The position numbers and the translations under genes are program-made. A stretch of 64,000 nucleotides of DNA from Cereibacter azotoformans (lineage in GTDB: Bacteria; Pseudomonadota; Alphaproteobacteria; Rhodobacterales; Rhodobacteraceae). The notes under the pieces were generated by a model. The model was not told the DNA's origin. It did no database searches and saw only the letters and a list, made by a program, of their open reading frames with translations. This document shows positions 11,918-22,139 of the stretch, piece after piece; the first letter of the stretch is position 1; every line of letters starts with the position of its first letter. The stretch spans positions 2,563,501-2,627,500 of the forward strand of contig JAGFXX010000001.1 in assembly GCA_017599285.1 (NCBI GenBank), written 5' to 3'.

Positions 11918-12659
11918 AGCTGAGCTCCCGCTCGCGGCCCACGATCAGATGGTCGTGGAGCACGATGCCCAGCGTGGCCGCCGCGTCCTGGATCTGGCCC
12001 GTCATGGCGATATCCTGTTCCGAAGGTGTCGGATCGCCTGAGGGGTGATTGTGGACGAGAATCAGCGCCGAAGCGTTCAGCTCCAGCGCGCGCTTGACCA
12101 CCTCGCGCGGATAGACGGGGACGTGATCCACCGTTCCCCGCGCCTGCTCTTCATCCGCGATCAGGACGTTCTTTCGGTCGAGGAACAGAACACGGAACTG
12201 CTCGGTCGCGCGGTGGGCCATGGCCGTATGGCAGTAGTCGAGCAGCGCCGCCCACGACGACAGCACCGGCCGATGCATGACCCGTGCCCGCGCCATTCGC
12301 TGGGCCACGGCCTCGACCAGTTTGAGATCCTGCGCCACCGCCTCTCCGACCCCGTCGATCTCGAGGAGGCGAACGGGCTCGGCGGCAATGACGCTGTTCA
12401 GGTCGCCGAACCGGTCGATCAGGCGCCGCGCCAGCGGCTTCACGTCCTGACGCGGAAGGGAGCGGAACAGCAGCAACTCCAGCAGTTCGTAATCCGGCAT
12501 GGCCGCAGCCCCACCTTCCTGAAACCTCAGGCGGAGGCGCTTGCGGTGATCGGCGATATAGGACGGCAGCCGGCCGGCGATCGGCGCTGCCGTAGCCTCA
12601 TCCCCGTCGCCGGGGAAAAGGGGAAGCGCCGCTTCATGAAAGGCCCGAGTCGCACACAT
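11895..12659 (-). CDS. radC: RadC/JAMM-domain protein
   Basis: A 254-residue member of the RadC family. The N-terminal part has a helix-hairpin-helix-like segment ('LLEIDGVGEAVAQDLK'), and the C-terminal JAMM/MPN domain carries the metal-binding 'HNHPSGDPTPSEQD'. Despite the name, a repair role for RadC is not established in E. coli. The ATG at 12659 is preferred over a GTG seven codons upstream; neither has a strong ribosome-binding site. It is convergent with the OmpA hybrid and overlaps its end. Confidence 0.92.
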   Translation of the reverse strand: MCATRAFHEAALPLFPGDGDEATAAPIAGRLPSYIADHRKRLRLRFQEGGAAAMPDYELLELLLFRSLPRQDVKPLARRLIDRFGDLNSVIAAEPVRLLEIDGVGEAVAQDLKLVEAVAQRMARARVMHRPVLSSWAALLDYCHTAMAHRATEQFRVLFLDRKNVLIADEEQARGTVDHVPVYPREVVKRALELNASALILVHNHPSGDPTPSEQDIAMTGQIQDAAATLGIVLHDHLIVGRERELSFRAQGYL

Positions 12660-12723
12660 GGTGCCCAGTCTGCGCGGCACAGGGTTGCAAAACCCTTAAC
12701 GACTCATGCAAACCGCTCGGAAG

Positions 12724-12749
12724 GGGCTGCGCCGGCCGGGGCGCAGCCC
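12724..12749 (-). terminator. dnaJ terminator
   Basis: A 10-bp perfect GC-rich stem (12724-12733 and 12740-12749) with a six-base loop, ten bases beyond the dnaJ stop on the minus strand. The T tract is poor. Confidence 0.6.
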
Positions 12750-12759
12750 TCGGACCGGC

Positions 12760-13908
12760 TCAGCCGGTCATTCCATCCCAGAAGCCCTTCACCTTCGAGA
12801 AGAAGCTCTTGCCCTCGGGATTGTTGTCCTCGGACAGCTTCTCGAACTCGCGCAGAAGCTCTTTCTGGCGCGCGGTCAGGTTCACCGGCGTCTCGACGGC
12901 AAGCTCGATCAGCATGTCGCCCGCGCCACCGCCGCGAAGGGCAGGCATCCCCTTGCCGCGCAGACGCATCTGCTTGCCGGTCTGGCTGCCGGCCGGGATC
13001 TTCACCCGGCTCGAACCGCCGTCGATGGTCGGCACCTCGACCTCGCCGCCGAGTGCGGCCGCGGTGATCGAGACCGGCACGCGGCAGAAGAGATGCACGC
13101 CGTCGCGCTGGAACAGCGCATGCTCACGCACCTCGATGAAGATATAGAGGTCGCCCGAAGGGCCGCCCCGCATCCCGGCCTCGCCCTCGCCGGCGAGGCG
13201 GATCCGGGTTCCGGTCTCGACCCCGGCGGGAATGTTGACCGAGAGCGTGCGTTCCTTCTCGACCCGTCCGGCGCCGTGGCAGGACTTGCACGGGTTCTTC
13301 ACGATCTGCCCCATGCCGTTGCAGGTCGGGCAGGTGCGTTCCACCGTGAAGAAGCCCTGCTGGGCCCGCACCTTGCCCATGCCCGAACAGGTCGGGCAGG
13401 TCACGGGCTCGGCCCCGCCCTCGGCGCCGGTGCCCTTGCAGCTGTCGCAGGCGACCGAGGCCGGCACGTTGATCGTCTTCTGGACCCCGCGATAGGCCTC
13501 GTCGAGCGTCACGCGCAGGTTGTAGCGCAGGTCCGAGCCGCGCTGCGCACGGCTGCGGGCGGCGCCGCCACGGCCCCCCATGAAATCGCCGAAAAGATCC
13601 TCGAACACGTCCGAAAAGGCCGACGCGAAATCGGCCTGCTGGCCGTAGGCGCCGCGCGCACCGCCGCCACCGCCCATGCCGCCCTCGAAGGCCGCATGCC
13701 CGTAGCGGTCATAGGCCGCCTTCTTGTCGGCATCCCGCAGGACGTCGTAGGCTTCGTTCACTTCCTTGAACTGCGCCTCGGCCTGAGGATTGTCCGCGTT
13801 CCGGTCGGGGTGAAGCTCTTTCGCCTTCGTCCGGTAGGCCTTCTTCAACTCGTCCGCCGAGGCACCGCGGGAGACGCCCAGAACCTCGTAATAGTCGCGT
13901 TTTGCCAT
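12760..13908 (-). CDS. dnaJ: Chaperone DnaJ (Hsp40)
   Basis: A 382-residue type I J-protein, co-chaperone of DnaK. The J domain (residues 1-70) has the HPD triad in 'KELHPDRN'. A Gly-rich linker ('[14 protein letters not shown]') follows, then four CxxCxGxG zinc repeats: [24 protein letters not shown] and CKSCHGAG. Then come the substrate-binding beta domains. The ATG at 13908 has an AGGGGA element upstream and gives the canonical [11 protein letters not shown] start. It lies 72 bases after dnaK; the gap contains a large hairpin, so the two genes are probably co-transcribed with differential processing. Confidence 0.98.
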   Translation of the reverse strand: MAKRDYYEVLGVSRGASADELKKAYRTKAKELHPDRNADNPQAEAQFKEVNEAYDVLRDADKKAAYDRYGHAAFEGGMGGGGGARGAYGQQADFASAFSDVFEDLFGDFMGGRGGAARSRAQRGSDLRYNLRVTLDEAYRGVQKTINVPASVACDSCKGTGAEGGAEPVTCPTCSGMGKVRAQQGFFTVERTCPTCNGMGQIVKNPCKSCHGAGRVEKERTLSVNIPAGVETGTRIRLAGEGEAGMRGGPSGDLYIFIEVREHALFQRDGVHLFCRVPVSITAAALGGEVEVPTIDGGSSRVKIPAGSQTGKQMRLRGKGMPALRGGGAGDMLIELAVETPVNLTARQKELLREFEKLSEDNNPEGKSFFSKVKGFWDGMTG

Positions 13909-13926
13909 TGGCACATCCCCTTGGGC

Positions 13927-13969
13927 AACGTGAGTGGGGCGGCCCTTTCGAGACCGCCCCCTTCACGTT
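13927..13969 (-). repeat. Long imperfect hairpin in the dnaK-dnaJ intercistronic gap
   Basis: Sixteen-base arms (13927-13942 and 13954-13969) match in 14 positions around an 11-base loop. It lacks a T tract, so it may be an mRNA-processing or stability element or a partial terminator rather than a full stop. Confidence 0.6.
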
Positions 13970-13980
13970 CCGCTGCGGCC

Positions 13981-15891
<1,911 letters not shown>

Positions 15892-16002
15892 GTATGCACC
15901 TCTCTTGCGGCGATGTTGTGGGGGTCAGGCCCGACTGTCGGCGTCCGATCCCCGATCCCGTATTCAGGCCGAAGGAGTGGCACCCACTTCGGCTACCGGG
16001 CG

Positions 16003-16032
16003 TATATAGGGGGGGGCATTTGGGGCTGCAAG
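16003..16032 (-). promoter_or_regulatory. Heat-shock (RpoH-type) promoter of dnaKJ
   Basis: On the minus strand CTTGCAG (16032-16026) is followed by a C run and TATATA (16008-16003), giving CTTG-N17-CCCTATAT. This agrees with the CTTG / CCCCATNT-like pattern of sigma-32 promoters and its alphaproteobacterial variant. The transcript start would be about 105 bases before the dnaK ATG. Confidence 0.75.
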
Positions 16033-16045
16033 CGTCACGCCGCCG

Positions 16046-16077
16046 TGAAAATCATGTCAAACTGCCGATGATTTTCA
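16046..16077 (-). repeat. Perfect 10-bp inverted repeat upstream of the dnaK promoter
   Basis: TGAAAATCAT (16046-16055) and its exact complement (16068-16077) are separated by 12 bases that contain, on the minus strand, TTTGACA. It sits between the end of pip and the heat-shock promoter. It could be an operator or a weak terminator for pip. Confidence 0.45.
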
Positions 16078-16098
16078 GGCCCCGGCCGCGAGCCGGGC

Positions 16099-17067
16099 CT
16101 AGCGGGGAAGCGTGTCCATCACGCGCACCAGCTCGGCGCTGATGCCGGGTTCCGAAAGTGCGTGGCCCGCGAAGGGCACCAGCCGCAGGTCCGCCTTCTC
16201 CCAGCCCTCGGCCAGTTTCCAGGCAGAGAGCGGGGGGCAGATCATGTCATAGCGCCCCTGCACGATCACGGCCGGAATGTGCGCGATCCGCGAGCGGTTG
16301 GCGAGGATCCAGCCGTCCTGCTCGAGGAAACCTGCATTCGAGAAATAGTGATTCTCCAGTCGGGCGAAGGCGCGCGCATATTCCGAGGGGCTCTCGCCCA
16401 CCGGAACGTCTTGCGAGACCGAGGCGAGCGCGTTCTCCCAGTTCGCCCAGGCGCGGCCGAACCGGCTCTCTTCCATCAGGTTCCCCGAGAACAGCCGCCG
16501 GTGATAGGCGGCGATCAGGTCGCCTCTCTCGGCCGCGGGGACGGGGGCCACGAACCGCGCCCAGATGTCGGGGAAGAAGGTCGCCGCGCCTCCGCCATAA
16601 AACCAGTCCAGTTCCGCCCGTGTCATCAGGAAGACGCCGCGCAGCACGAGGTTCGTCACCCGCTCGGGGTGCGAAATGGCGTAGATCAGCGCCAGAGTGG
16701 CGCCCCAGCTGCCCCCGAAGCAGGTCCAGCGGTCGATCCCGAGCTTGGCGCGGATCACCTCGATGTCCGAGACGAGATGCCAGGTCGTGTTGGCCTCGAC
16801 CGAGGCATGGGGCCGCGACCGCCCGCAGCCGCGCTGGTCAAAGAGCACCACCCGGTAGCGTTCCGGGTCGAAATAGCGCCGCATCGAGGGGCTGCAGCCG
16901 CCGCCCGGTCCGCCATGAAGCACGAGCACCGCCTCACCTTGCGGGTTGCCGCACTGCTCGACATAGATCCGGTGGCCGTCGCCCATGTCGATCACCCGCT
17001 GATCGAACGGGTCGATCGACGGATAAAGGAACTCGACTGCGCGCTTTTGGCCTGATCTTTGATCCAT
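16099..17067 (-). CDS. pip: Prolyl iminopeptidase (alpha/beta hydrolase, S33)
   Basis: A 322-residue cytoplasmic alpha/beta hydrolase that removes N-terminal proline from peptides. The oxyanion motif 'HGGPGGG' lies at residues 51-57, the nucleophile elbow 'GGSWGATLA' has Ser at about 120, and the C-terminal 'GHALSEPG' supplies the catalytic His. 'DQRGCGRS' (residues 77-84) and the cap domain with 'RWTCFGGSWG' are typical of Pip. It is transcribed away from ubiG and toward dnaK, with only about 60 bp between the two start codons of pip and ubiG. Confidence 0.93.
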   Translation of the reverse strand: MDQRSGQKRAVEFLYPSIDPFDQRVIDMGDGHRIYVEQCGNPQGEAVLVLHGGPGGGCSPSMRRYFDPERYRVVLFDQRGCGRSRPHASVEANTTWHLVSDIEVIRAKLGIDRWTCFGGSWGATLALIYAISHPERVTNLVLRGVFLMTRAELDWFYGGGAATFFPDIWARFVAPVPAAERGDLIAAYHRRLFSGNLMEESRFGRAWANWENALASVSQDVPVGESPSEYARAFARLENHYFSNAGFLEQDGWILANRSRIAHIPAVIVQGRYDMICPPLSAWKLAEGWEKADLRLVPFAGHALSEPGISAELVRVMDTLPR

Positions 17068-17128
17068 GGTCGTCCTATATAACCCGGCCAGCCTGATCCG
17101 CTACCGCTGAAACCGCAAGGAGTTTCCC

Positions 17129-17872
17129 ATGTCCGCCACCTCCACCATCGACCCGGCCGAAGTCGCGAAGTTCGAGGCCATGGCGGCGGAATGGTGGAAC
17201 CCGCACGGAAAGTTCAAGCCCCTCCATCAGATGAACCCCTGCCGGCTGGATTACATCACCCGGCAGATCGCGGCCGAGTTCGACCGCGACCTGTCGGCCC
17301 CCCTGCCGTTCCAGGGTCTGCGGCTGCTCGACATCGGGTGCGGCGGCGGGCTTCTGTCGGAGCCGATGGCCCGCCTCGGGGCCGACGTGGTGGGCGCCGA
17401 TGCGGCGCCGCGCAACATTCCGGTGGCAAGGCTGCATGCCGAACAGTCGGGCCTGACCATCGACTACCGCAACACGACCGCCGAGGATCTCGCGGCCGCA
17501 GGCGAGCGGTTCGACGTCGTGCTGAACATGGAGGTGGTCGAGCATGTGGCCGACCCGCTGGCCTATCTCACGGCCTGCCGCGAGCTGCTGAAGCCCGGTG
17601 GCCTGATGGTCTGCTCGACCCTCAACCGCAATCCCAAGAGCTTTGCGATGGCGATCGTCGGGGCCGAATGGATCATGCGCTGGCTGCCCAAGGGCACGCA
17701 CGACTGGTCCAAGTTCATCACGCCGGACGAGCTCTACGACCTGATCCGCAAGGCCGGCCTCGACCCGGTGGACCGCAAGGGCATGGTGTTCAACCCCGTC
17801 AGCTGGAGCTGGAGCCTGTCTGACCGGGACCTGTCGGTGAACTACGTCACGGCCAGCGTGCGCCCGCGCTAG
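17129..17872 (+). CDS. ubiG: Ubiquinone biosynthesis O-methyltransferase UbiG
   Basis: A 247-residue SAM-dependent methyltransferase performing both O-methylations of ubiquinone synthesis. The SAM motif I is '[26 protein letters not shown]'-like, starting near residue 68. '[13 protein letters not shown]' is motif II and '[16 protein letters not shown]' motif III. The N-terminal '[19 protein letters not shown]' is the family start signature. An AAGGAG element precedes the ATG. Quinone synthesis supports the bc1 complex encoded later in the window. Confidence 0.97.
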   Translation: MSATSTIDPAEVAKFEAMAAEWWNPHGKFKPLHQMNPCRLDYITRQIAAEFDRDLSAPLPFQGLRLLDIGCGGGLLSEPMARLGADVVGADAAPRNIPVARLHAEQSGLTIDYRNTTAEDLAAAGERFDVVLNMEVVEHVADPLAYLTACRELLKPGGLMVCSTLNRNPKSFAMAIVGAEWIMRWLPKGTHDWSKFITPDELYDLIRKAGLDPVDRKGMVFNPVSWSWSLSDRDLSVNYVTASVRPR

Positions 17873-17895
17873 CGGCCGGAAGGCCGGTAGCCCGG

Positions 17896-17928
17896 CCCGA
17901 CCGCATCATGGGTCGAGGCACGGTCGGG
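17896..17928 (+). terminator. Possible ubiG terminator
   Basis: An 8-bp inverted repeat, CCCGACCG (17896-17903) and CGGTCGGG (17921-17928), follows the ubiG stop by about 23 bases. There is no T run, so confidence is low. Confidence 0.35.
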
Positions 17929-17954
17929 TCGGATCGGGAGGATCGGTCGCGGGA

Positions 17955-17974
17955 CGAACGGCATGACCCGTTCG
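17955..17974 (-). terminator. Possible ptsN terminator
   Basis: CGAACGG and CCGTTCG (17955-17961, 17968-17974) form a 7-bp stem nine bases beyond the ptsN stop on the minus strand. It has no T run. Confidence 0.35.
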
Positions 17975-17982
17975 CCCCGGGA

Positions 17983-18447
17983 TCAGGCGGCCTGCGGTGC
18001 GCGGGTTTCCGTCAGGATCGCGTGCAGCTTGGCCGGATCGGTGTTCGCGCGCAGCTTGGTGCAGACACCCGCATCGCGCATGGTGCGCGACACGAGCGCC
18101 AGGGCCTTGAGGTGGTCCACCCCGGAGTCCTTCGGCGCGAAGAGCGCGAAGACGAGGTCCACCGGCTGGCGGTCCACGCTGTCATAATCCAGCGGCTTTT
18201 CAAGGCGCAGGAACACGCCCACGATCCGGTCGAGATCCTCGAGCCGGGCGTGCGGCAGCGCGATTCCGTGACCGACGCCCGTCGGGCCAAGGCTCTCACG
18301 CTCCTGCAGCCCGTCGACGGCCACCGAGGCATTCAGGCCATAGGCCTGAGCGGCAACCTCTCCCAGTTCGTGGAAGAGGCGCTTCTTGCTGGTGACCTGA
18401 CTCAGAACCCGAACGGCTTCCGGCATCAGAAGTTTGGATAGTTCCAT
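17983..18447 (-). CDS. ptsN: PTS IIA-like nitrogen regulatory protein PtsN
   Basis: A 154-residue EIIA(Ntr) protein. The phosphorylatable histidine is H66 in 'GHGIALPHARL'. It accepts phosphate from NPr and regulates potassium, nitrogen or carbon functions by protein contacts rather than sugar uptake. It lies 33 bases after hpf in the same direction, as in the widespread rpoN-hpf-ptsN block, but rpoN is not present in this block. Confidence 0.94.
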   Translation of the reverse strand: MELSKLLMPEAVRVLSQVTSKKRLFHELGEVAAQAYGLNASVAVDGLQERESLGPTGVGHGIALPHARLEDLDRIVGVFLRLEKPLDYDSVDRQPVDLVFALFAPKDSGVDHLKALALVSRTMRDAGVCTKLRANTDPAKLHAILTETRAPQAA

Positions 18448-18480
18448 GGGCGGTCGCTTGTCCTGCGCCTTGAGCGCGCG

Positions 18481-19056
18481 CTATTTGCTGTTGCGCGGGT
18501 CAATCCAGCCGATGTTCCCGTCATCCCGACGGTAGACGACGTTCACCCCGCCATGACCTTCATTGCGGAAGACAAGCATGTTGTGGCCCGCGAGTTCCAG
18601 CTGCATGACGGCCTCGCCCACGGTGATCGAAGGAACCTTCGTCTCCATCTCGGCGATCACCATCGGCTGAAGCGTGTCGGCCTCTCCATCCTCGACTTCC
18701 TCGGATGCGGCGAGGATATAGGAGGAACCCGGACCGAATTCAACCGGCGCCGTTCGCTCGCGGTGATGGTCCCGCAGGCGGCGCTTGTAGCGGCGCAACT
18801 GCTTGTCCATCTTCTCGCGGCAGCTCTCGAAGGCGGCGTAGATCTCGGTCGCCCGGCCCGTGGCCTGCGCGGTCAGGCCGGTGGACAGATGGATGGTGGC
18901 TTCGCAGACATGTTCATGCGCAACGCGCGAAAAGACGATCGTCGCTTCGGTGGGGCGCTGGGCGTACTTCTCGATCACCTCGCCAAGCTCGGACTTGACG
19001 TGGGTCTGCAGTGCCTCACCGATGTCGATCTGTTTCCCGCTGATCTGGTATCGCAT
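18481..19056 (-). CDS. hpf: Ribosome hibernation promoting factor, long form
   Basis: A 191-residue long-type Hpf/RaiA. Residues 1-100 form the ribosome-binding domain ('MRYQISGKQIDIGEALQTHV', 'RYKRRLRDHH'). Residues about 130-190 are the C-terminal dimerisation domain ('MQLELAGHNMLVFRNEGHGGVNVVYRRDDGNIGWI'-type, ending at the IDP segment). Long Hpf dimerises 70S ribosomes into inactive 100S particles in stationary phase or stress. A very strong AAAGGAGG precedes the ATG. The roughly 230-base gap to lptB holds a TTGACA at 19247-19242 on the minus strand but no clear -10, so an independent promoter is likely but not defined. Confidence 0.95.
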   Translation of the reverse strand: MRYQISGKQIDIGEALQTHVKSELGEVIEKYAQRPTEATIVFSRVAHEHVCEATIHLSTGLTAQATGRATEIYAAFESCREKMDKQLRRYKRRLRDHHRERTAPVEFGPGSSYILAASEEVEDGEADTLQPMVIAEMETKVPSITVGEAVMQLELAGHNMLVFRNEGHGGVNVVYRRDDGNIGWIDPRNSK

Positions 19057-19282
19057 GATTCCTCCTTTTGACTCGGCATGGCCAGTCCGCCCCGAACCGG
19101 GGTGCCCGCCGATCTGTTATTGCGGATGCGGGCAAACGTCGGGACCGGTGGGGCCTTGCACTTCTGCGGGGCCTTGAGGGAGCGGCGACGAGGGCGGGTT
19201 CTGCACGCATCAAGGTCATTTGGCTGCTTTTGGCGCGCGCTTGTCAACAGCAAGCTCAAGCCCTTCGCCTGACCTGAAGGCG

Positions 19283-20044
19283 CTACGAGATGCGGAAGTT
19301 CTGCCCGAGATAGACCCGCCGCACCATTTCGTCGTGAACCACTTCTTCCGTCGTTCCGCTCTTGAGGACGGTGCCGTCGTGGAGAATGTAGGCCCTGTCC
19401 ACGATTTCCAGCGTTTCCCGCACGTTATGGTCGGTGATCAGCACGCCGATGCCCCGGCTCTTGAGGTCGTGGACGAGGCTGCGGATCTCGCCCACGGCGA
19501 TCGGATCGACGCCTGCGAAGGGCTCGTCGAGCAGCAGGTAGCGGGGATCTGCGGCAAGACAGCGCGCAATCTCCACCCGCCGCCGCTCACCCCCGGAGAG
19601 GGCGAGCGCGGGCGTGCGCCGCAGATGGGCGATCGAGAACTCGCCCAGCAGTTCCTCGAGCCGCTCGCGCCGGGTGTGGGGGTCCTTTTCGGTGATCTCG
19701 AGCACCGCGAGGATGTTGTCCTCGACCGACAGGCCGCGGAAGATCGAGACCTCCTGCGGCAGGTAGCCGATCCCCATCCGCGCGCGGCGATACATCGGCA
19801 GGGCCGTGACGTCGCGGCCCTCGATCAGGACCTGCCCGCCCTCGGGGCTGATGAGACCGGCGATGGCGTAAAAGCAGGTCGTCTTGCCCGACCCGTTCGG
19901 CCCGAGCAGCGCCACGACCTCTCCGCGGTCGAGATGCATGGTCACGTCGCGGATGACGGGACGGCGCTTGTAGCTCTTGCGCAGGCCGATGACTTGAAGA
20001 CCGGACCTTTCGTCCGAGAGGATGAACCCGGATTTCGCGTTCAT
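19283..20044 (-). CDS. lptB: LPS export ABC transporter ATPase LptB
   Basis: A 253-residue ABC ATPase with Walker A 'GPNGSGKTT', signature 'LSGGERRRVEIAR' and Walker B 'YLLLDEPFAGVDP'. LptB powers LptFG, extracting LPS from the inner membrane and pushing it along the LptC-LptA bridge. Its N-terminus carries about 15 extra residues before 'LQVIGLRKSYKRR'. The ATG overlaps the lptA stop (ATGA). LptF/G are not in the window. Confidence 0.96.
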   Translation of the reverse strand: MNAKSGFILSDERSGLQVIGLRKSYKRRPVIRDVTMHLDRGEVVALLGPNGSGKTTCFYAIAGLISPEGGQVLIEGRDVTALPMYRRARMGIGYLPQEVSIFRGLSVEDNILAVLEITEKDPHTRRERLEELLGEFSIAHLRRTPALALSGGERRRVEIARCLAADPRYLLLDEPFAGVDPIAVGEIRSLVHDLKSRGIGVLITDHNVRETLEIVDRAYILHDGTVLKSGTTEEVVHDEMVRRVYLGQNFRIS

Positions 20045-20556
20045 GGCGACGTGCCCGGACGGAACACGGTCTGCACCCGGCCCTCCATGCGGCCGGTGCC
20101 CGCGGTGAGGTCGATCACCAGTCTCTGACCGGCCAGCGTGTTGGGCCCCTGCGTGAGCAGGACGTCGCCGGTCATCACGACCTCGCCGCTCTCGATCGTG
20201 TAGATGGCCTCCTGCGCCTCGGCCGCCTCGCGCTCGTTGGCCAGCGTGACCCCGCCCGAGGCATGGAGCCTGCGGATCCCGCCGCCTTCGGGCGCATATT
20301 CCACCCGGACCGACTGCGCGGCGAGGCGCATCGGACCCTGAACGACGCGGACATTGCCGAGAAAGATCGCCGTTCCGTCCGCCTGGTTCACCTGCAGCTC
20401 GTCGGACTCGATCTCGACGGGCAGCGAGGTGTCCTGCGTCAGCCCCCCCCCGAAGGCCACGTTGGCGCCCTGTGCGAGCGACGCCGCGGGCAGCCAGAGC
20501 GCGGCGGCCGCCGCCATCAGGATCGTCTTCATCACATGCCTCGACATCGGGTCCAT
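20041..20556 (-). CDS. lptA: Periplasmic LPS transport protein LptA (OstA-like)
   Basis: A 171-residue exported protein with a hydrophobic signal ('MKTILMAAAAALWLPAASLAQG') and an OstA/LptA beta-jellyroll. The repeat pattern 'PVEIESDELQVNQADGTAIFLGNVRVVQG' and 'GEVVMTGDVLLTQGPNTLAG' is typical. It bridges LptC to LptD across the periplasm. The ATG at 20556 overlaps the lptC stop (TGATG); a later ATG nine codons down gives a more ordinary signal peptide and could be the true start. The C-terminal 'GRMEGRVQTVFRP' fits the family. Confidence 0.9.
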   Translation of the reverse strand: MDPMSRHVMKTILMAAAAALWLPAASLAQGANVAFGGGLTQDTSLPVEIESDELQVNQADGTAIFLGNVRVVQGPMRLAAQSVRVEYAPEGGGIRRLHASGGVTLANEREAAEAQEAIYTIESGEVVMTGDVLLTQGPNTLAGQRLVIDLTAGTGRMEGRVQTVFRPGTSP

Positions 20557-21170
20557 CACTTCGTCGGATCGTACACCAGCTTCACACGATTCCCGAAGGT
20601 CAGCACATAGCTGCCGGGTGCCTCGGGATCCTCGCTCAGGCGCATCGATCCGGCATCGATGCGGCCGACGGGGCCCGTTGCCTCGAGCGCGCCCACGGAC
20701 CGCACGTCGGTCTCGTCCAGTCCGGCCGTCATGGCCTCGGTGGTCAGATGGTAGCCGGTCGAGGTTTCCAGTTCCACCCCGCCGCCAAGCCGCAAAAGAC
20801 GCGCCTCGCCGTCGAGCGATCCGGTCGCCGCCACAAGGCTTGCAACTGCGCCGTCCGGTGTCTCGAGGCGCGCGCGCAGCGCCGCGGCCCGGCCCTCTTC
20901 ACCCGCGGTCTGGCCCGGCCGGGCCTCGGCCGCCTCGACGCTGAGGGCGGCGCCGTCGCTCGTGATGCCCGCCCAGGTTGGCGCGGTGATCCGGGGTTCG
21001 CGCACCAGCCCTTCGACATCCACCTCGGCGTAGGGAATCGCATCGTCGGGATTGATGGTGCGCGCGACGAGGAACAGGGTGGACAGCACTGCCAGCGCCG
21101 CCAGCGGCAGGACGATCTTCAGCCAGGCGACCAGCCGGGAGTGAAGATTGTCGGGCCGCTGCGCCGCCAT
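20556..21170 (-). CDS. lptC: LPS export system protein LptC
   Basis: A 204-residue inner-membrane protein with one N-terminal membrane helix ('LVAWLKIVLPLAALAVLSTLFLV') and a periplasmic beta domain of LptC type. LptC receives LPS from LptB2FG and hands it to LptA. Sequence conservation in this family is low; assignment rests on topology, the 'RLVAWLKIVLPLAA' start common in alphaproteobacteria, and its place between kdsD and lptA. It is three bases from kdsD. Confidence 0.88.
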   Translation of the reverse strand: MAAQRPDNLHSRLVAWLKIVLPLAALAVLSTLFLVARTINPDDAIPYAEVDVEGLVREPRITAPTWAGITSDGAALSVEAAEARPGQTAGEEGRAAALRARLETPDGAVASLVAATGSLDGEARLLRLGGGVELETSTGYHLTTEAMTAGLDETDVRSVGALEATGPVGRIDAGSMRLSEDPEAPGSYVLTFGNRVKLVYDPTK

Positions 21171-21173
21171 CGG

Positions 21174-22139
21174 TCACACCACCCCGGCGCGCAGGCAATC
21201 GTGGATGTGGATCAGCCCGGCGGCCGCGCCCGAACCCTCGGGATCGACCACGAAGAGCGAGGTGATCTTCCGGGCGTTCATCTCGGCCACGGCCCGTTCG
21301 GCCAGCGCGTCGGGTGCGATGGTGCGTGGATTGCGGGTCATCACGTCGTCAACGCAGAGCCCGAGCAGCCCGTCCAGATGACGCCGGAGGTCGCCGTCGG
21401 TGATCACCCCCTCGAGCCGCCCGTCCTGCCCGGACACGCCCAGCACCCCGAACCCGAGCCGGCTCATGGTGATCAGCGCCTCGCCCATGGGAGTGCCCGC
21501 ATCCACCAGCGGCAGGTTGCGGTGCATGAGATCGGACACCTTCGCAAGCCGCGCCCCGAGCTTGCCGCCGGGGTGGAACACGCGGAAATGCTCGGGCGTG
21601 AACTGCCGATGCTCCATCAGGGCGATGGCCAGCGCATCGCCCAGGGCCAGCGTCATGGTCGTCGAGGAGGTCGGCACGATCCCGTTGCCGCAGGCCTCGG
21701 GCGCGGGTGGCAGCAGCAGCGCCACGTCCGACTGCCGCAGGAGCGTCGATTGCGCCCGGCCCGCCACGCCGATCAGCGGAATGTCGAAGCGCCGGGTGTG
21801 GGCGATGATGTCGGCCAGTTCCGGCGTCTCGCCGGAATTGGAAAGCACAAGGGCCACGTCGTCCCGCGTGACCATCCCCAGGTCGCCGTGACTGGCTTCG
21901 GCCGGATGGACGAACTGCGCGGGCGTGCCCGTCGAGGCAAGCGTTGCGGTGATCTTGCGCCCGATGTGGCCCGATTTGCCCATGCCCGAGACGATCACGC
22001 GCCCGCGCGCGCGCAGGATCATCTCGACAGCTTCGCCGAAGGCCTCGCCCAGGCTGTCGCCCAGCAGCGACAGGGCCTCGGCCTCGGTCGCGATGACCCG
22101 GCGGGCGGTGGTGAGGAAATCAGTGGTGGAAGATGTCAT
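21174..22139 (-). CDS. kdsD: Arabinose-5-phosphate isomerase KdsD/KpsF
   Basis: A 321-residue SIS-domain isomerase with two C-terminal CBS domains. It converts ribulose-5-phosphate to arabinose-5-phosphate, the first step to KDO of LPS. The SIS motifs 'IVSGMGKSGHIGRKI' and 'PTSSTTMTLALGDALA' are present, and CBS repeats start near 'DLMHRNLPLVDAG' and 'DVMTRNPRTI'. It overlaps the 3' end of rnd by 20 bp and is followed directly by lptCAB, so KDO synthesis and LPS export are co-expressed. Confidence 0.95.
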   Translation of the reverse strand: MTSSTTDFLTTARRVIATEAEALSLLGDSLGEAFGEAVEMILRARGRVIVSGMGKSGHIGRKITATLASTGTPAQFVHPAEASHGDLGMVTRDDVALVLSNSGETPELADIIAHTRRFDIPLIGVAGRAQSTLLRQSDVALLLPPAPEACGNGIVPTSSTTMTLALGDALAIALMEHRQFTPEHFRVFHPGGKLGARLAKVSDLMHRNLPLVDAGTPMGEALITMSRLGFGVLGVSGQDGRLEGVITDGDLRRHLDGLLGLCVDDVMTRNPRTIAPDALAERAVAEMNARKITSLFVVDPEGSGAAAGLIHIHDCLRAGVV

